A DNA stretch of 64,000 bases from Devosia ginsengisoli. Lineage in GTDB: Bacteria; Pseudomonadota; Alphaproteobacteria; Rhizobiales; Devosiaceae. Of the stretch, positions 16,870 to 26,451 are shown piece after piece. A program made the translations under genes and the position numbers. How positions within the stretch are numbered: the first letter of the stretch is position 1; each line of letters starts with the position of its first letter. The stretch spans positions 62,001-126,000 of the forward strand of contig NZ_JANQAJ010000011.1 of NCBI RefSeq assembly GCF_024707105.1, written 5' to 3'. The notes under the pieces are model-generated. The model was given only the letters and a program-made list of their open reading frames with translations. It was not told the origin of the DNA and did no database searches.

Positions 16870-17001
16870 TGTTCAGCATTCACGTAGATCGATCGCACTA
16901 AATGCCGAAGTAAAGTTCTACGAATATTCTGAGCATTATGTCGTACGTAAATTGTTTAGATATTTCTACTACCTTTGCTTGTCTGACTTGGAGGGTGGAA
17001 A
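16870..17001. promoter_or_regulatory. AT-rich promoter region of the PilZ genes
   Basis: These 132 bp are much AT-richer than the surrounding DNA (for example AAATTGTTTAGATATTTC) and contain the palindrome GTACGTAC-like TACGTA near 16943. They should hold the promoter of the PilZ gene at 17002. No gene is seen. Confidence 0.5.
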
Positions 17002-17658
17002 GTGCAAGGGGCAGTAGTTTCGGCCAGGCCGGTGCGACACGACGACGTCAGATATATTGGCGCGCTCAACGGTTGCTACACATTGTCGGAAAGACGCGAC
17101 ACCACCGCAGATGGAGCGGCGCCGGTCTATGCCTGCCGGCTCTGCTCGATTTCACCGCACCAAGCCGTGCTGGTCGCTCCCGTTATCGGCAGGACAGGCG
17201 AGACGGTTGCGGCGCATTTCAAGGATTTCGGGCTGTTGCGCACACGGGTCGCCCGCGAATTGCCAACCGGCTTCGTGCTCGATATCGACTTGGATGAGGA
17301 CGGGCGCGACAAGCTGGCGGCGAAAATTCGCTGGAGGAAGCAGTGCGCGACGAGCCACACGCCGGACAAGCGGGAATATCCGCGGATATTGCCCAGGCTG
17401 CCACGGAGCGTGTTGACCCTGGCCGACGGCAAGCACCTGCCGTGCTTCGTCATCGACATTTCCCGGTCGGGGGCGGCCATTTCGGCTTCCGTCCTGCCTG
17501 GATGCGGCACGCCCCTGGCGGTGGGCAGCATGGTCGGTCGTGTCGTGCGACGCCTCGATATCGGCTTTGCCGTGGCGTTTACCGAGATTTACGCGCAGGA
17601 CCAGCTCGAAGAACGCCTGTCCGCGCCACCACCCGCAGTTCCGCAACTATCTGCGTAG
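17002..17658 (+). CDS. PilZ-domain protein, first of a tandem pair
   Basis: A 218-residue soluble protein. The C-terminal PilZ domain has the cyclic-di-GMP-binding arginines in REYPR (residues 124-128) and the DISRSGAA motif (DxSxxG, 152-157). The N-terminal half resembles a degenerate PilZ-like barrel (GCYTLSERR, VYACRLCSIS). It probably senses cyclic di-GMP; its output partner is unknown. The start is GTG at 17002, with GGAGG seven bases upstream. It is followed 138 bp later by a paralog on the same strand. The GGDEF protein at 7083-8156 is one potential source of the ligand. Confidence 0.88.
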   Translation: MQGAVVSARPVRHDDVRYIGALNGCYTLSERRDTTADGAAPVYACRLCSISPHQAVLVAPVIGRTGETVAAHFKDFGLLRTRVARELPTGFVLDIDLDEDGRDKLAAKIRWRKQCATSHTPDKREYPRILPRLPRSVLTLADGKHLPCFVIDISRSGAAISASVLPGCGTPLAVGSMVGRVVRRLDIGFAVAFTEIYAQDQLEERLSAPPPAVPQLSA

Positions 17659-17762
17659 GGTCCCGCTAACCATGCGATAAGTTGATCGCGCGCCGACGGC
17701 GGCAAGCGATCAAACTCACAGGTAAATTTGGAGAAGTCCTTAAGAACTAGCCCCTATCGTTT

Positions 17763-17779
17763 CGTTCCGATTGGGAACG
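17763..17779. repeat. Small perfect palindrome upstream of the second PilZ gene
   Basis: CGTTCC-GATTG-GGAACG is a perfect 6-bp inverted repeat with a 5-nt spacer, 18 bp before the ATG of the second PilZ gene. It could be an operator or an mRNA hairpin. Confidence 0.45.
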
Positions 17780-17796
17780 ATTGGGGCGAGGGACCC

Positions 17797-18444
17797 ATGT
17801 TTCAAAGCGTCGATGGCGATACCGCGCCGTCACGGTCGCATTTTGATTGGCATGATGTCCGGTTCATCGGTGCCGTGGCGGGGCGGTATGCGCTGTCCGA
17901 CCGCCGCGTCGGCGACGATGGCAAAGTGTCCGTCTATGCCTGCCGGCTCTGCTCGATCTCGACGCGGCTGGCGGTGGTGGTCGGTCCGGTGACCGGTCGC
18001 GAGGGTGAATCCGTCACGGCTCATTTCGATGAATTCGGCATCCTGCGCGGCAAGATCACGCGCAAGCTGCCATCGGGCTTCGTCATGGACCTGCTGCTGA
18101 ACGATGTCGATCGCAACAAGCTGGGCGGCAAGATCGTCTGGCAGAAGAAGCGCGTCCATGAGCAGGTTCCCGACAAGCGGGAGCATAAGCGCATCCTGCC
18201 GCGCGACCCGCGCACGCTGCTCACACTCGCCGACGGCAGCCAGATTCCGTGTTTCGTCATCGATATCTCGCAGTCCGGCGCGGCCGTCTCGGCCGATATC
18301 TGGCCCGGTCTCGGCACGCCCATGGCCGTCGGCAAGCTCGTCGGTCGCGTGGTGCGCTACCTCGATGTCGGCTTCGCCCTGCAGTTCATCGGCCTGCAGG
18401 AACTCGACCGGCTCGAACTTCTGATGGCGCCGCCAGTCCAGTGA
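17797..18444 (+). CDS. PilZ-domain protein, second of a tandem pair
   Basis: A 215-residue paralog of the preceding protein, collinear over its length (shared VYACRLCSIS, VTGREGE, PDKRE, CFVIDIS.SGAA). The PilZ arginines are in REHKR (residues 128-132) and the second motif is DISQSGAA (156-161), so both cyclic-di-GMP contacts are kept. A longer frame opens at TTG 17728, but ATG 17797 with GAGGG four bases upstream fits better and matches the length of the first copy. The pair likely arose by duplication. Cytoplasmic; targets unknown. Confidence 0.88.
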   Translation: MFQSVDGDTAPSRSHFDWHDVRFIGAVAGRYALSDRRVGDDGKVSVYACRLCSISTRLAVVVGPVTGREGESVTAHFDEFGILRGKITRKLPSGFVMDLLLNDVDRNKLGGKIVWQKKRVHEQVPDKREHKRILPRDPRTLLTLADGSQIPCFVIDISQSGAAVSADIWPGLGTPMAVGKLVGRVVRYLDVGFALQFIGLQELDRLELLMAPPVQ

Positions 18445-18467
18445 GGGCTGGCAGGTAAGTGGAAACC

Positions 18468-18764
18468 TCACGCGGCCAGAATCTCGATCTGCTCCAGCTC
18501 CTGCGCAAGAACCGGCGCCTCATTCGCCAGGTCGTAGGTGACCTGCATCCCCATCCAATATTGTGGCGTGGTGTCGAAGAACCTGGATAGCCGCAACGCG
18601 GTATCCGTGGTGATCGGATGCGTCTCGGCAACGATGCGCTCGATCCGCGTGCGCGGAACACGGAGCTTTTTGGCCAGCGCGCCCGCCGAGATACCCAATG
18701 GCACGAGATACTCTTCCCGCAGGATTTCGCCGGGATGGATCGGTGGATCGAACTGGATGGTCAT
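18468..18764 (-). CDS. higA: HigA-type antitoxin (XRE-family transcriptional regulator)
   Basis: A 98-residue antitoxin with the HigA opening DPPIHPGEIL and a helix-turn-helix (ISAGALAKKLRVPRTRIERI, about residues 24-43), followed by DTALRLSRFFDTTPQYWMGMQ, all typical of the family. It neutralises the upstream HigB toxin and represses the operon by binding palindromes near the promoter. The longer upstream frame is rejected: ATG 18764 has AGGAG at good spacing. It is the second gene of a toxin-first operon, 45 bp after higB. Confidence 0.92.
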   Translation of the reverse strand: MTIQFDPPIHPGEILREEYLVPLGISAGALAKKLRVPRTRIERIVAETHPITTDTALRLSRFFDTTPQYWMGMQVTYDLANEAPVLAQELEQIEILAA

Positions 18765-18809
18765 TTTCCTGCTCCTCGGGCTGTTGCGAGATACTGACAT
18801 GCGGCATCG

Positions 18810-19091
18810 TCAATGATAGTCCACGATTTCTACGTCATGGGCGCCGTCGTCTCTCCAGACGAAGCAAATGCGCCATTGGTCGTTGATCCGGATGGAATGC
18901 TGCCCCGATCTGTCGCCTTTCAGGGCTTCCAGTCGGTTGCCGGGAGGCAACATCAGGTCACGAAGTTCGAGCGCATGCTCGATCATATAGAGCTTGCGGC
19001 GTGCGGAGCGAACGAGATCGGCCGGAAAGCCCTTCGGGGCCTTGCCGCCCGCCAATCGTTCCACTGACTTGTCCCTGAACGAGACGATCAT
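18810..19091 (-). CDS. higB: HigB-type mRNA interferase toxin (RelE/ParE superfamily)
   Basis: A 93-residue toxin, the usual HigB length. Landmarks are MIVSFRDKSVERLAGG near the start, FPADLVRSARRKLYMI, the loop LPPGNRLEALKGDRSGQ and the C-terminal strand QHSIRINDQWRICFVW. HigB cleaves mRNA on the ribosome when free of antitoxin. ATG 19091 is preceded by GGAG at 6-nt spacing; the in-frame ATGs further upstream lack one. The gene precedes higA. A palindromic candidate operator lies 35-64 bp upstream. Confidence 0.92.
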   Translation of the reverse strand: MIVSFRDKSVERLAGGKAPKGFPADLVRSARRKLYMIEHALELRDLMLPPGNRLEALKGDRSGQHSIRINDQWRICFVWRDDGAHDVEIVDYH

Positions 19092-19125
19092 TCCGCGCTC
19101 CGATAACAGAAGGATGTATCTCATC

Positions 19126-19155
19126 ATGATACATTTTGCAAGGAATTTGTATCAT
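19126..19155. promoter_or_regulatory. Candidate HigA operator
   Basis: ATGATACA (19126-19133) and TGTATCAT (19148-19155) form a perfect 8-bp inverted repeat with 14 bp between arms, just upstream of higB. The region is AT-rich, as expected of the promoter. HigA proteins bind such palindromes; binding here is inferred. Confidence 0.65.
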
Positions 19156-19183
19156 ACGGCGATACGGCAATAAGCCTGCCTCA

Positions 19184-19210
19184 AAACAAAAGGGCCCCTT
19201 CCGGGGCCCT
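19184..19210 (-). terminator. Rho-independent terminator of glnA
   Basis: On the minus strand the stem AGGGCCCC-GGAA-GGGGCCCT is followed by TTTGTTTT. It starts 23 nt past the glnA stop and ends the glnB-glnA transcript before higBA. Confidence 0.88.
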
Positions 19211-19232
19211 TTCTCATTCCGATCTGTCAGCC

Positions 19233-20642
19233 TCAGGCCGAATAGTACATTTCGTATTCGACCGGATGCGGGGTCTGCTCGAATTTGACGACTTCCGTCA
19301 TCTTCAGCTCGATGTAGCTGTCGATCTGGTCGTTGTCGAACACGCCACCGGCCAGCAGGAATTCGCGGTCCTTGTCCAGGCTGTCCAGGGCTTCGCGCAG
19401 CGAGCCGCAGACATGGGGGATCTGCATCAGTTCCTGGCGCGGCAACTCGTACAGATCCTTGTCCATCGGGTCGCCGGGGTGGATCTTGTTCTTGATGCCG
19501 TCGAGGCCGGCCATCAGCATGGCCGAGAAGGCCAGGTAGGGGTTGGCCAGCGGATCGGGGAAGCGGATTTCGATGCGCTTGGACTTCGGCGACTGGCCGA
19601 AGGGGATGCGGCACGACGCGGAGCGGTTGCGGGCCGAATAGGCCAGCAGCACGGGGGCCTCGAAGCCCGGCACCAGGCGCTTGTAGCTGTTGGTGGTGGG
19701 GTTGGAGAAGGCGTTGATGGCCTTGGCGTGCTTGATGATGCCGCCGATATAGTAAAGCGCATCCATGCTGAGGCCGGCATACTGGTCGCCGGCAAAGAGC
19801 GGCTTGCCGTCCTTCCAGATCGACTGGTGGCAATGCATGCCCGAGCCATTGTCGCCGAAGACGGGCTTGGGCATGAAGGTCACGGTCTTGCCATAGGCAT
19901 TGGCGACCTGGTGAATGACATACTTGTAGATCTGCACGTCGTCGGCGGCCTTGATCATCGGCGCGAACTTCATGCCGAGCTCGTGCTGGGCCGAGGCCAC
20001 TTCATGGTGGTGCTTCTCGACGACCACGCCCATATCGGCCATGGCAGCCAGCATTTCGCCGCGAATGTCCTGCGCGCTGTCCAGCGGCGGCACCGGGAAA
20101 TAGCCCTTCTTGAGACCGATATGGTGGCCGCTATTGCCGGCTTCATAGGCGGTGTCGTTGTTGGACGGCAGTTCGGGATGATCGACTTCGAAACCGACCT
20201 TGTAGGGCGTATTGGAATACTTCACGTCGTCGAACATGAAGAATTCGGGCTCGGCGCCGAACACGACCGTGTCGCCAATGCCGGTCGACTTCAGATAGGC
20301 CTCGGCCTTCTTGGCCGTGGTGCGCGGGTCGCGGCTATAGGGCTGGTAGGTCAGCGGCTCGAGAATGTCGCAGTTCACCACCAGCGTCGAGGCGCCGAAG
20401 AAGGGGTCCATATAGGCCGATGCCGGATCGGGCATCAGCACCATGTCGCTTTCGTTGATGGCCTTCCAGCCACCGATCGAGGAGCCGTCGAACATGGTGC
20501 CTTCTTCGAACAGGTCTTCGTCGACGATGGAAACGTCGAGGGTGACATGCTGCAGCTTGCCGCGCGGGTCGGTGAAGCGCAGGTCGAGATACTTGATGTT
20601 CTCGTCCTTGATGCGCTTGAGGAGGTCAGCTCCGGTGGTCAT
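19233..20642 (-). CDS. glnA: Type I glutamine synthetase
   Basis: A 469-residue class I-beta glutamine synthetase making glutamine from glutamate, ammonia and ATP. Visible motifs: FDGSSIGGW (residue 51 on), the metal-binding [17 protein letters not shown], the ATP motif [29 protein letters not shown] and the adenylylation loop with Tyr398 in KDLYELPRQ. The enzyme forms a cytoplasmic dodecamer and would be shut down by GlnE adenylylation. It lies 71 bp downstream of glnB on the same strand, the usual glnBA arrangement, and is closed by a terminator at 19184-19210. Confidence 0.98.
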   Translation of the reverse strand: MTTGADLLKRIKDENIKYLDLRFTDPRGKLQHVTLDVSIVDEDLFEEGTMFDGSSIGGWKAINESDMVLMPDPASAYMDPFFGASTLVVNCDILEPLTYQPYSRDPRTTAKKAEAYLKSTGIGDTVVFGAEPEFFMFDDVKYSNTPYKVGFEVDHPELPSNNDTAYEAGNSGHHIGLKKGYFPVPPLDSAQDIRGEMLAAMADMGVVVEKHHHEVASAQHELGMKFAPMIKAADDVQIYKYVIHQVANAYGKTVTFMPKPVFGDNGSGMHCHQSIWKDGKPLFAGDQYAGLSMDALYYIGGIIKHAKAINAFSNPTTNSYKRLVPGFEAPVLLAYSARNRSASCRIPFGQSPKSKRIEIRFPDPLANPYLAFSAMLMAGLDGIKNKIHPGDPMDKDLYELPRQELMQIPHVCGSLREALDSLDKDREFLLAGGVFDNDQIDSYIELKMTEVVKFEQTPHPVEYEMYYSA

Positions 20643-20713
20643 TAGATATTCCCCTGTCTAAACGGAATGCTTTGGATTGTAGTCACGGCGAGCCATGCCC
20701 GAGGCGAAAGCCC

Positions 20714-21437
<724 letters not shown>

Positions 21438-21522
21438 GCGGGTGTGGCGGAACTGGTAGACGCACTGGATTTAGGTTCCAGCGCCGCAAGGCGTGGAGGT
21501 TCGAGTCCTCTCACCCGCACCA
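21438..21522 (+). tRNA. tRNA-Leu (anticodon TAG)
   Basis: The 85-nt sequence folds into a class II cloverleaf with the long variable arm of tRNA-Leu. The acceptor GCGGGTG pairs with CACCCGC, the anticodon stem CTGGA/TCCAG encloses TTTAGGT, giving anticodon TAG (CUA codons), and the T arm contains GGTTCGAGTCC. CCA is encoded at 21520-21522. It lies directly before tig on the same strand. Confidence 0.95.
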
Positions 21523-21571
21523 CCTAGGGACTTGGCCCTCACGCGATCCAATGAATACGGGACAAAACCGA

Positions 21572-22951
21572 ATGCAGGTTACCGAAACCCTCAATGAAGG
21601 CCTGAAGCGCAAGCTGAGCGTTACTATTCCGGCCGCCGCCCTCAATGAGCGCCTTGGCGCCAAGCTCGAAGAGCTCAAGGGCCAGGCCAACATCAAGGGC
21701 TTCCGTCCCGGCAAGGTGCCGCTGGCCCATATCAAGAAGATGTTCGGCCGCTCGGCCATGTCCGAAGTCATGACCGACGCCATCAATTCCACGGTCTCCG
21801 ACACACTCGACGAGCGCAAGGAACGCGCCGCGGCGCAGCCCAAGGTCGATCTGCCCGACGATCAGGCCGTCATCAATGACGTGCTCGACGGCAAGGCCGA
21901 CCTGGCCTTCGAAGTCGAATATGAAGTCCTGCCGCCCGTGACGCTGATGAAGCTCGACGGCATCAAGCTCGACCGTCCCGTCATCGACATCACCGACGAG
22001 GAAGTCACCGCCGAAGTGAACCGCGTCTTCGCGCAGAACCGCGGCTATACCGACAAGGGTGACGAGGGCATCGTCGAGAATGGCGATCGTCTCGGCCTCA
22101 GCTTCGTCGGCAAGATCAAGGGCAAGCCCTTCGATGGCGGTACCTCCGACCATGCTCACCTCACCGTCGGTGCTGGCGAATTCATCCCGGGCTTCGAAGA
22201 GCAGCTCGTCGGCATGAAGAAGGGCGAGACCCGCGAGATCGACGTCACCTTCCCCAAGGATTACCAGAGCGACGAGCTGGCCGGTAAGAAGGCGCAGTTC
22301 GAAGTCACCATCCTGCATGTCGATGGCCCCAACCAGGGCGAGCTGGATGACGAATTCGCCCAGCGCCTCGGCGTCGAGAATGTCGAAGCCATGCGCGCCG
22401 CGGTCAAGACGCAGATGGAAGCCGCTCTCGCCTCGATGAGCCGCCAGCATATGAAGCGCCAGATTCTCGATGCGCTCGATGACGGCCACAAGTTCGACGT
22501 TCCGGCCCAGCTGGTCGATGCCGAGTTCAACACGATCTGGCAGCGCGTCGAGCACGAAGTGCAGAGCCACGGCCGGTCCTTCGAAGATGAAGGCACGACC
22601 GAGGAAGCCGCCCGCGAGCAGTATCGCAAGATCGCCGAGCGCCGCGTGCGCCTGGGCCTTGTCGTCGCCGAGATCGGCAACCAGAACGAAGTTGAGGTCA
22701 CCGAGGAAGAGCACCAGCAGGCGCTCATCGCCGAAGTCCGCCGCTTCCCCGGTCAGGAACAGCAGGTCTACGACTACTATCGCAAGAACCCGCAGGCCCT
22801 TGCCGGCCTCCGCGCTCCGGTCTTCGAGAACAAGGTTGTCGATTTCGTCTCCGAAAAGGGCGACATCACCGACAAGAAGATGACCCGCGCCGAACTCGCC
22901 AAGCTGATCCAGGCCGACGAGGACGAGGTTCCCGAAGAGCACCACCACTAA
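21572..22951 (+). CDS. tig: Trigger factor (ribosome-associated chaperone, peptidyl-prolyl isomerase)
   Basis: A 459-residue chaperone that binds nascent chains at the ribosome exit. The N-terminal ribosome-binding domain contains [17 protein letters not shown] (signature FRKGxxP-like, about residue 45). The central FKBP-type isomerase domain has [17 protein letters not shown] and [14 protein letters not shown], and the rest is the helical chaperone domain. ATG 21572 is chosen because family members begin MQVTETL; an in-frame ATG at 21551 is possible. The C-terminus is acidic and ends in EEHHH. It is first in the tig-clpP-clpX neighbourhood, though other genes intervene. Confidence 0.97.
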   Translation: MQVTETLNEGLKRKLSVTIPAAALNERLGAKLEELKGQANIKGFRPGKVPLAHIKKMFGRSAMSEVMTDAINSTVSDTLDERKERAAAQPKVDLPDDQAVINDVLDGKADLAFEVEYEVLPPVTLMKLDGIKLDRPVIDITDEEVTAEVNRVFAQNRGYTDKGDEGIVENGDRLGLSFVGKIKGKPFDGGTSDHAHLTVGAGEFIPGFEEQLVGMKKGETREIDVTFPKDYQSDELAGKKAQFEVTILHVDGPNQGELDDEFAQRLGVENVEAMRAAVKTQMEAALASMSRQHMKRQILDALDDGHKFDVPAQLVDAEFNTIWQRVEHEVQSHGRSFEDEGTTEEAAREQYRKIAERRVRLGLVVAEIGNQNEVEVTEEEHQQALIAEVRRFPGQEQQVYDYYRKNPQALAGLRAPVFENKVVDFVSEKGDITDKKMTRAELAKLIQADEDEVPEEHHH

Positions 22952-23047
22952 CTTCGAACCGGCCCGCAGGGCAAAATCGCTCCAGTGGAGCGATTTCAGG
23001 AGAGAAGGCCATGAGAGCTGGGCTCGAATGGCGCTGACGCAAGTTTC

Positions 23048-23080
23048 AAAGCCGCCCAGAAATGGGCGGCTTTTTGTTTT
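23048..23080 (+). terminator. Rho-independent terminator after tig
   Basis: AAAGCCGCCC-AGAAAT-GGGCGGCTTT is followed by TTGTTTT. It lies about 100 nt after the tig stop and before nnrD. A second perfect hairpin without a T-run, AAATCGCTCC-AGT-GGAGCGATTT, lies just upstream near 22975-22997. Confidence 0.85.
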
Positions 23081-23108
23081 CAGCCTAATGCATCACCGGG
23101 ACCATCCC

Positions 23109-24581
23109 ATGACCATCGCCCAAGCCGATATCCTGCTGACTCCCCGCCAGATGGCCGAAGCCGACCAGTTCGCCGTGCAGGCCGGCGTCAGGTCGCTCAA
23201 GCTCATGGAGGCCGCCGGCAAGGCGGTGGCCGAGGCCATTGTCGAGCGCTATTACCAGCGCTCGGTGCTGGTCCTGTGCGGTCCCGGCAATAATGGCGGC
23301 GACGGGTTCGTCGTGGCCCGCCTGCTCAAGCAGAAGGGCTGGCCCGTCCAGCTTCGCCTCATCGGCGCGCGCGACGCCCTCAAGGGCGATGCGGCCGCCA
23401 TGGCCGGGCAGTGGACCGGTCGCATCGAGGCCCCAACCGACAAGGATATCGAAGGCGCCGACCTTATCGTCGATGCGCTGCTGGGTGCCGGGCTCGACCG
23501 CGATGTCGAAGGCGACTTCGCCGCCATTATCGAGGCCGTCAATGCGAGCAATCGCCCCGTGGTCAGCATCGATGTGCCCAGCGGCATCCATGGCGCCACT
23601 GGTGCCGTATCCGGCACCGGCATGATATCGGACATGACCGTCACCTTCTTCCGCCTCAAGCCCGGCCACCTGCTGCTGCCCGGCCGCGACCGCTGCGGCG
23701 AAGTGGTGCTGGCCGAGATCGGCATTCCCGAAACCGTGCTCGAGTCCATCACGGCCACGGCCTGGCAGAACACGCCCAGTCTCTGGTCGATTCCCGTAGC
23801 CGGCAATGAAGGCAACAAGTTCGACCGTGGCCATGTCGTGGTCGTCTCGGGCGGCCCGTTGCAGACCGGTGCCGCGCGCCTCGCGGCCATGGCGGCGTTC
23901 CGCGTCGGGGCAGGGGTGGTCTCGCTGGCCGGAGGGGAGGACGCCCTGGCGGTCCATGCCGCCCATGTCACCGCCATCATGCTCAAGCCCGCTCCAGATA
24001 TCGCTGCGCTGGCCGAACTGTTGGCCGACCGGCGCATCAATGCCGCTGTCATCGGCCCGGCCGCCGGCATGGGCGAGGCGACTCGCGACAATGTGCTCGC
24101 CGTCCTGGCGTCCGGCGCCGCCGCCGTGCTCGATGCCGATGCAATCACCAGCTTCGCCGGCCAAGCCGATGCGCTCTTCACCGCCATCAAGGCCAATCCC
24201 CGTCCCGTGGTCATGACCCCGCATGACGGCGAGTTCCAGCGCCTGTTCGGCGACGTTCCCGGCGGCAAGCTGGAAAAGGCCCGTGCGGCCGCCGAACATT
24301 CGGGCGCCATTCTCGTGCTCAAGGGCAGTGATACCGTCATCGCCAGCCCCGATGGGCGCGTCGCCATCAATGCCAATGCCCCCGCCTGGCTCGGCACCGC
24401 AGGTTCGGGCGATGTGCTGGCCGGCATGATTGCAGGCCTGCTGGGACAGGGTATGGCGGGCTGGGAAGCGGCCTGCGCCGCCGTCTGGCTCCATGCCGAA
24501 GCCGCCAACCGCTTTGGCGGCCCCGGCCTGATCAGCGAAGATTTGCCCCTGCTGGTGCCGGGCGTATTGGCGAGCTTGTAA
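23109..24581 (+). CDS. nnrD: Bifunctional NAD(P)H-hydrate epimerase / ADP-dependent NAD(P)H-hydrate dehydratase
   Basis: A 490-residue fused enzyme that repairs hydrated NAD(P)H. The N-terminal YjeF_N epimerase domain (about residues 1-215) has [18 protein letters not shown] and [14 protein letters not shown]; the C-terminal ribokinase-like dehydratase domain has [27 protein letters not shown] and the nucleotide-binding [20 protein letters not shown]. Cytoplasmic. The start at 23109 ([15 protein letters not shown]) is chosen because the family begins shortly before LTPxQM and GGGA precedes it; ATG 23088 is an alternative. It stands alone between tig and a YCII gene. Confidence 0.95.
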   Translation: MTIAQADILLTPRQMAEADQFAVQAGVRSLKLMEAAGKAVAEAIVERYYQRSVLVLCGPGNNGGDGFVVARLLKQKGWPVQLRLIGARDALKGDAAAMAGQWTGRIEAPTDKDIEGADLIVDALLGAGLDRDVEGDFAAIIEAVNASNRPVVSIDVPSGIHGATGAVSGTGMISDMTVTFFRLKPGHLLLPGRDRCGEVVLAEIGIPETVLESITATAWQNTPSLWSIPVAGNEGNKFDRGHVVVVSGGPLQTGAARLAAMAAFRVGAGVVSLAGGEDALAVHAAHVTAIMLKPAPDIAALAELLADRRINAAVIGPAAGMGEATRDNVLAVLASGAAAVLDADAITSFAGQADALFTAIKANPRPVVMTPHDGEFQRLFGDVPGGKLEKARAAAEHSGAILVLKGSDTVIASPDGRVAINANAPAWLGTAGSGDVLAGMIAGLLGQGMAGWEAACAAVWLHAEAANRFGGPGLISEDLPLLVPGVLASL

Positions 24582-24662
24582 ATCCGTCGATAAACGCGAA
24601 AAAAATAGTCGAGCCGGTGAATGGCCACTCGTCGCGGTGGTGTTCAACCATGGAGAGTGAAG

Positions 24663-25058
24663 ATGAAATTCCTCTGTCTTGCCTATTTCGGCCCGGACGC
24701 CTTTGCCGGCTTTACCCCCGAACAGATGCGCGCGGTGGACGACGCCACCATCGCGCATGACCACAAGCTGCGCCAATCCGGCCACCTGCTCTTCGCTTCG
24801 CCCCTGGCGGATATCGCGGCGGGGACTACGATCGACCGGCGCCGCTTGAAGATGTCCCTGGTCGACGGGCCCTATGCCGAGACCAAGGAGGTCGTCGGCG
24901 GCTTCCTGCTGCTCGAGGCGCGGGACATGGAAGAGGCCGTGGCCCTGTTCGACGACGATCCCATCGCCGCCCATTGCCGCCTCGAGATCCGGCCGCTGGT
25001 CGAGGATCACCGCCACAGCGAAACCGGCCAGGCCCGCCCGGAACTCCGCCTGTCCTAG
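24663..25058 (+). CDS. YCII-related (DGPF-type) domain protein
   Basis: A 131-residue ferredoxin-like alpha+beta protein of the YCII family. The start MKFLCLAYFG has GGAGA upstream. The diagnostic block is DGPYAETKEVVGGFLLLEA (about residues 69-87), the DGPF-like motif, preceded by a conserved HDHKLRQSGHLLFASPL. Some relatives act as small dehydrochlorinases or partners of ECF sigma factors, but most have no known role. No sigma factor lies beside this one. Confidence 0.85.
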   Translation: MKFLCLAYFGPDAFAGFTPEQMRAVDDATIAHDHKLRQSGHLLFASPLADIAAGTTIDRRRLKMSLVDGPYAETKEVVGGFLLLEARDMEEAVALFDDDPIAAHCRLEIRPLVEDHRHSETGQARPELRLS

Positions 25059-25182
25059 GTCGGCCGCAGCATTCCCGGGCGGGGCGCGACGCTCCGCCCG
25101 GACAAAATCATGCCGAAAAGACTTGGCAAGCCGGCGCCGATGATGTCTTGAAGGCAGCAGAAGCGACTGAGGATTGTATGCC

Positions 25183-25413
25183 GTGAGCGACCTGACCCTG
25201 GCCCAGGCCATCGACAATATCTATGCCTCGATCAAGGCTGATAACGAGGACCTCGATACCCATATCGCCGCCCTCAAGGCGGCCATGGCCCGCGAAGGCG
25301 CTAAGGAAGCCGTGTTCGAGCCATCCAAGCTGGCCCAGTCCAACCGCCAGGGCCGCAAGCTGATGCAGGCCTATTTCCGCAAGAAGGGCGTGGCGGTCAG
25401 CTTCTCGGCCTGA
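25183..25413 (+). CDS. Conserved small protein of unknown function
   Basis: A 76-residue, soluble, largely helical protein that I do not recognise. It starts at GTG 25183 with GAGGA nine bases upstream; the TTG at 25174 is too close to that site. The sequence has an amphipathic N-terminal helix (LTLAQAIDNIYASIKADNEDL), a conserved-looking FEPSKLAQSNRQGRKLMQAYF stretch and the C-terminus GVAVSFSA. It is transcribed toward clpP 236 bp downstream. Base composition matches its neighbours, which supports a real gene. Confidence 0.6.
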   Translation: MSDLTLAQAIDNIYASIKADNEDLDTHIAALKAAMAREGAKEAVFEPSKLAQSNRQGRKLMQAYFRKKGVAVSFSA

Positions 25414-25450
25414 TCGGGCAGGGCGGCATTCACCCTGCGGCCCGACGCCT

Positions 25451-25479
25451 ATTGAAGCGCGCCCCATTGCCGCCTATCT
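25451..25479 (+). promoter_or_regulatory. Candidate heat-shock (RpoH) promoter of clpP
   Basis: ATTG-N18-CCTATCT matches the alphaproteobacterial sigma-32 consensus CTTG-N17/18-CYTATNT with one mismatch in the -35 box. It lies 170 bp upstream of clpP, implying a leader of about 160 nt. Confidence 0.5.
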
Positions 25480-25648
25480 GTGCCTTTACCCGCTCTTAAG
25501 GCGGCATAGTCTGCAATCGGCCGTCGCGCCGATTCGATTTCCGGCATGATCCCCGGACCCCCGATGTCCGCGTTCGGGAAGGGATCGTGTTCCAACTCAC
25601 TAATCTGCCAGCCCGGTCCGCGACCCGGCACGGCAAAAGGGGCATCAC

Positions 25649-26278
25649 ATGCGGGATCCGCACGATATCTACATGAATACGCTCGTTCCCATGGTGGTCG
25701 AGCAGTCGAACCGCGGCGAACGCGCCTTCGACATCTATTCGCGCCTCCTGCGCGAACGCATCATTTTCGTGACCGGTGTGGTCGAGGACAACATGGCCTC
25801 GCTCATCGTGGCACAGTTGCTGTTCCTCGAATCGGAAAATCCGAAAAAGGAAATCGCCATGTACATCAACTCGCCCGGCGGCGTGGTGACGGCTGGCCTT
25901 TCCATCTACGACACGATGCAGTTCATCCGCCCGGCCGTGGCCACCATGGTCATGGGGCAGGCGGCTTCCATGGGTTCGCTCCTGCTCGCCGCCGGCGAAG
26001 CGGGCATGCGCAGCTCGCTGCCGAACTCGCGCATCATGGTTCACCAGCCTTCCGGCGGCTATCAGGGTCAGGTCACCGACATCCTGATTCATGCCAAGGA
26101 AGTCGAGGGTTTGAAGCGCCGTCTTAATCAGATTTATGAGAAGCATACCGGCCGCACCTACGAGGAAATCGAGCGTGCGCTCGAGCGCGACAATTTCCTC
26201 TCGCCCGAGGAAGCCAAGACCTTCGGCATCATCGATAGCGTCATGGAAAAGCGCATCGTACCGGATGCCGCGAGCTGA
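25649..26278 (+). CDS. clpP: ATP-dependent Clp protease proteolytic subunit
   Basis: A 209-residue serine protease that forms the double-heptamer chamber used with ClpX and ClpA. The catalytic triad is Ser107 (GQAASMGS), His132 (IMVHQPSGG) and Asp181 (RDNFL), each exactly ten residues after its E. coli counterpart. The oxyanion/strand motif [10 protein letters not shown] is intact. The first 12 residues form a short propeptide-like segment. The start follows family convention ([19 protein letters not shown]). clpX follows after 173 bp. Expression is probably heat-inducible given the RpoH-like promoter. Confidence 0.98.
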   Translation: MRDPHDIYMNTLVPMVVEQSNRGERAFDIYSRLLRERIIFVTGVVEDNMASLIVAQLLFLESENPKKEIAMYINSPGGVVTAGLSIYDTMQFIRPAVATMVMGQAASMGSLLLAAGEAGMRSSLPNSRIMVHQPSGGYQGQVTDILIHAKEVEGLKRRLNQIYEKHTGRTYEEIERALERDNFLSPEEAKTFGIIDSVMEKRIVPDAAS

Positions 26279-26451
26279 GTGGCCGGCGTTAAGCACATTG
26301 CCGATGCGCCGTGGACTGTGATCCATGCGCAATTGCACCAAGCCGGAACGGTCTTTAGGATCGTTTCGGCTTAGACTTTGTTTATGCCTTCAGCGTTACC
26401 TTTTCCGATACCGCTGAGTTTTGGGAGCACGCTGCTCCCGGGAGTGACAGG

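Noticed and set aside
18958..19833. Long minus-strand frame covering glnA and higB
   Set aside because: It is a shadow of glnA in another frame; the real glnA frame has complete family motifs and a terminator.
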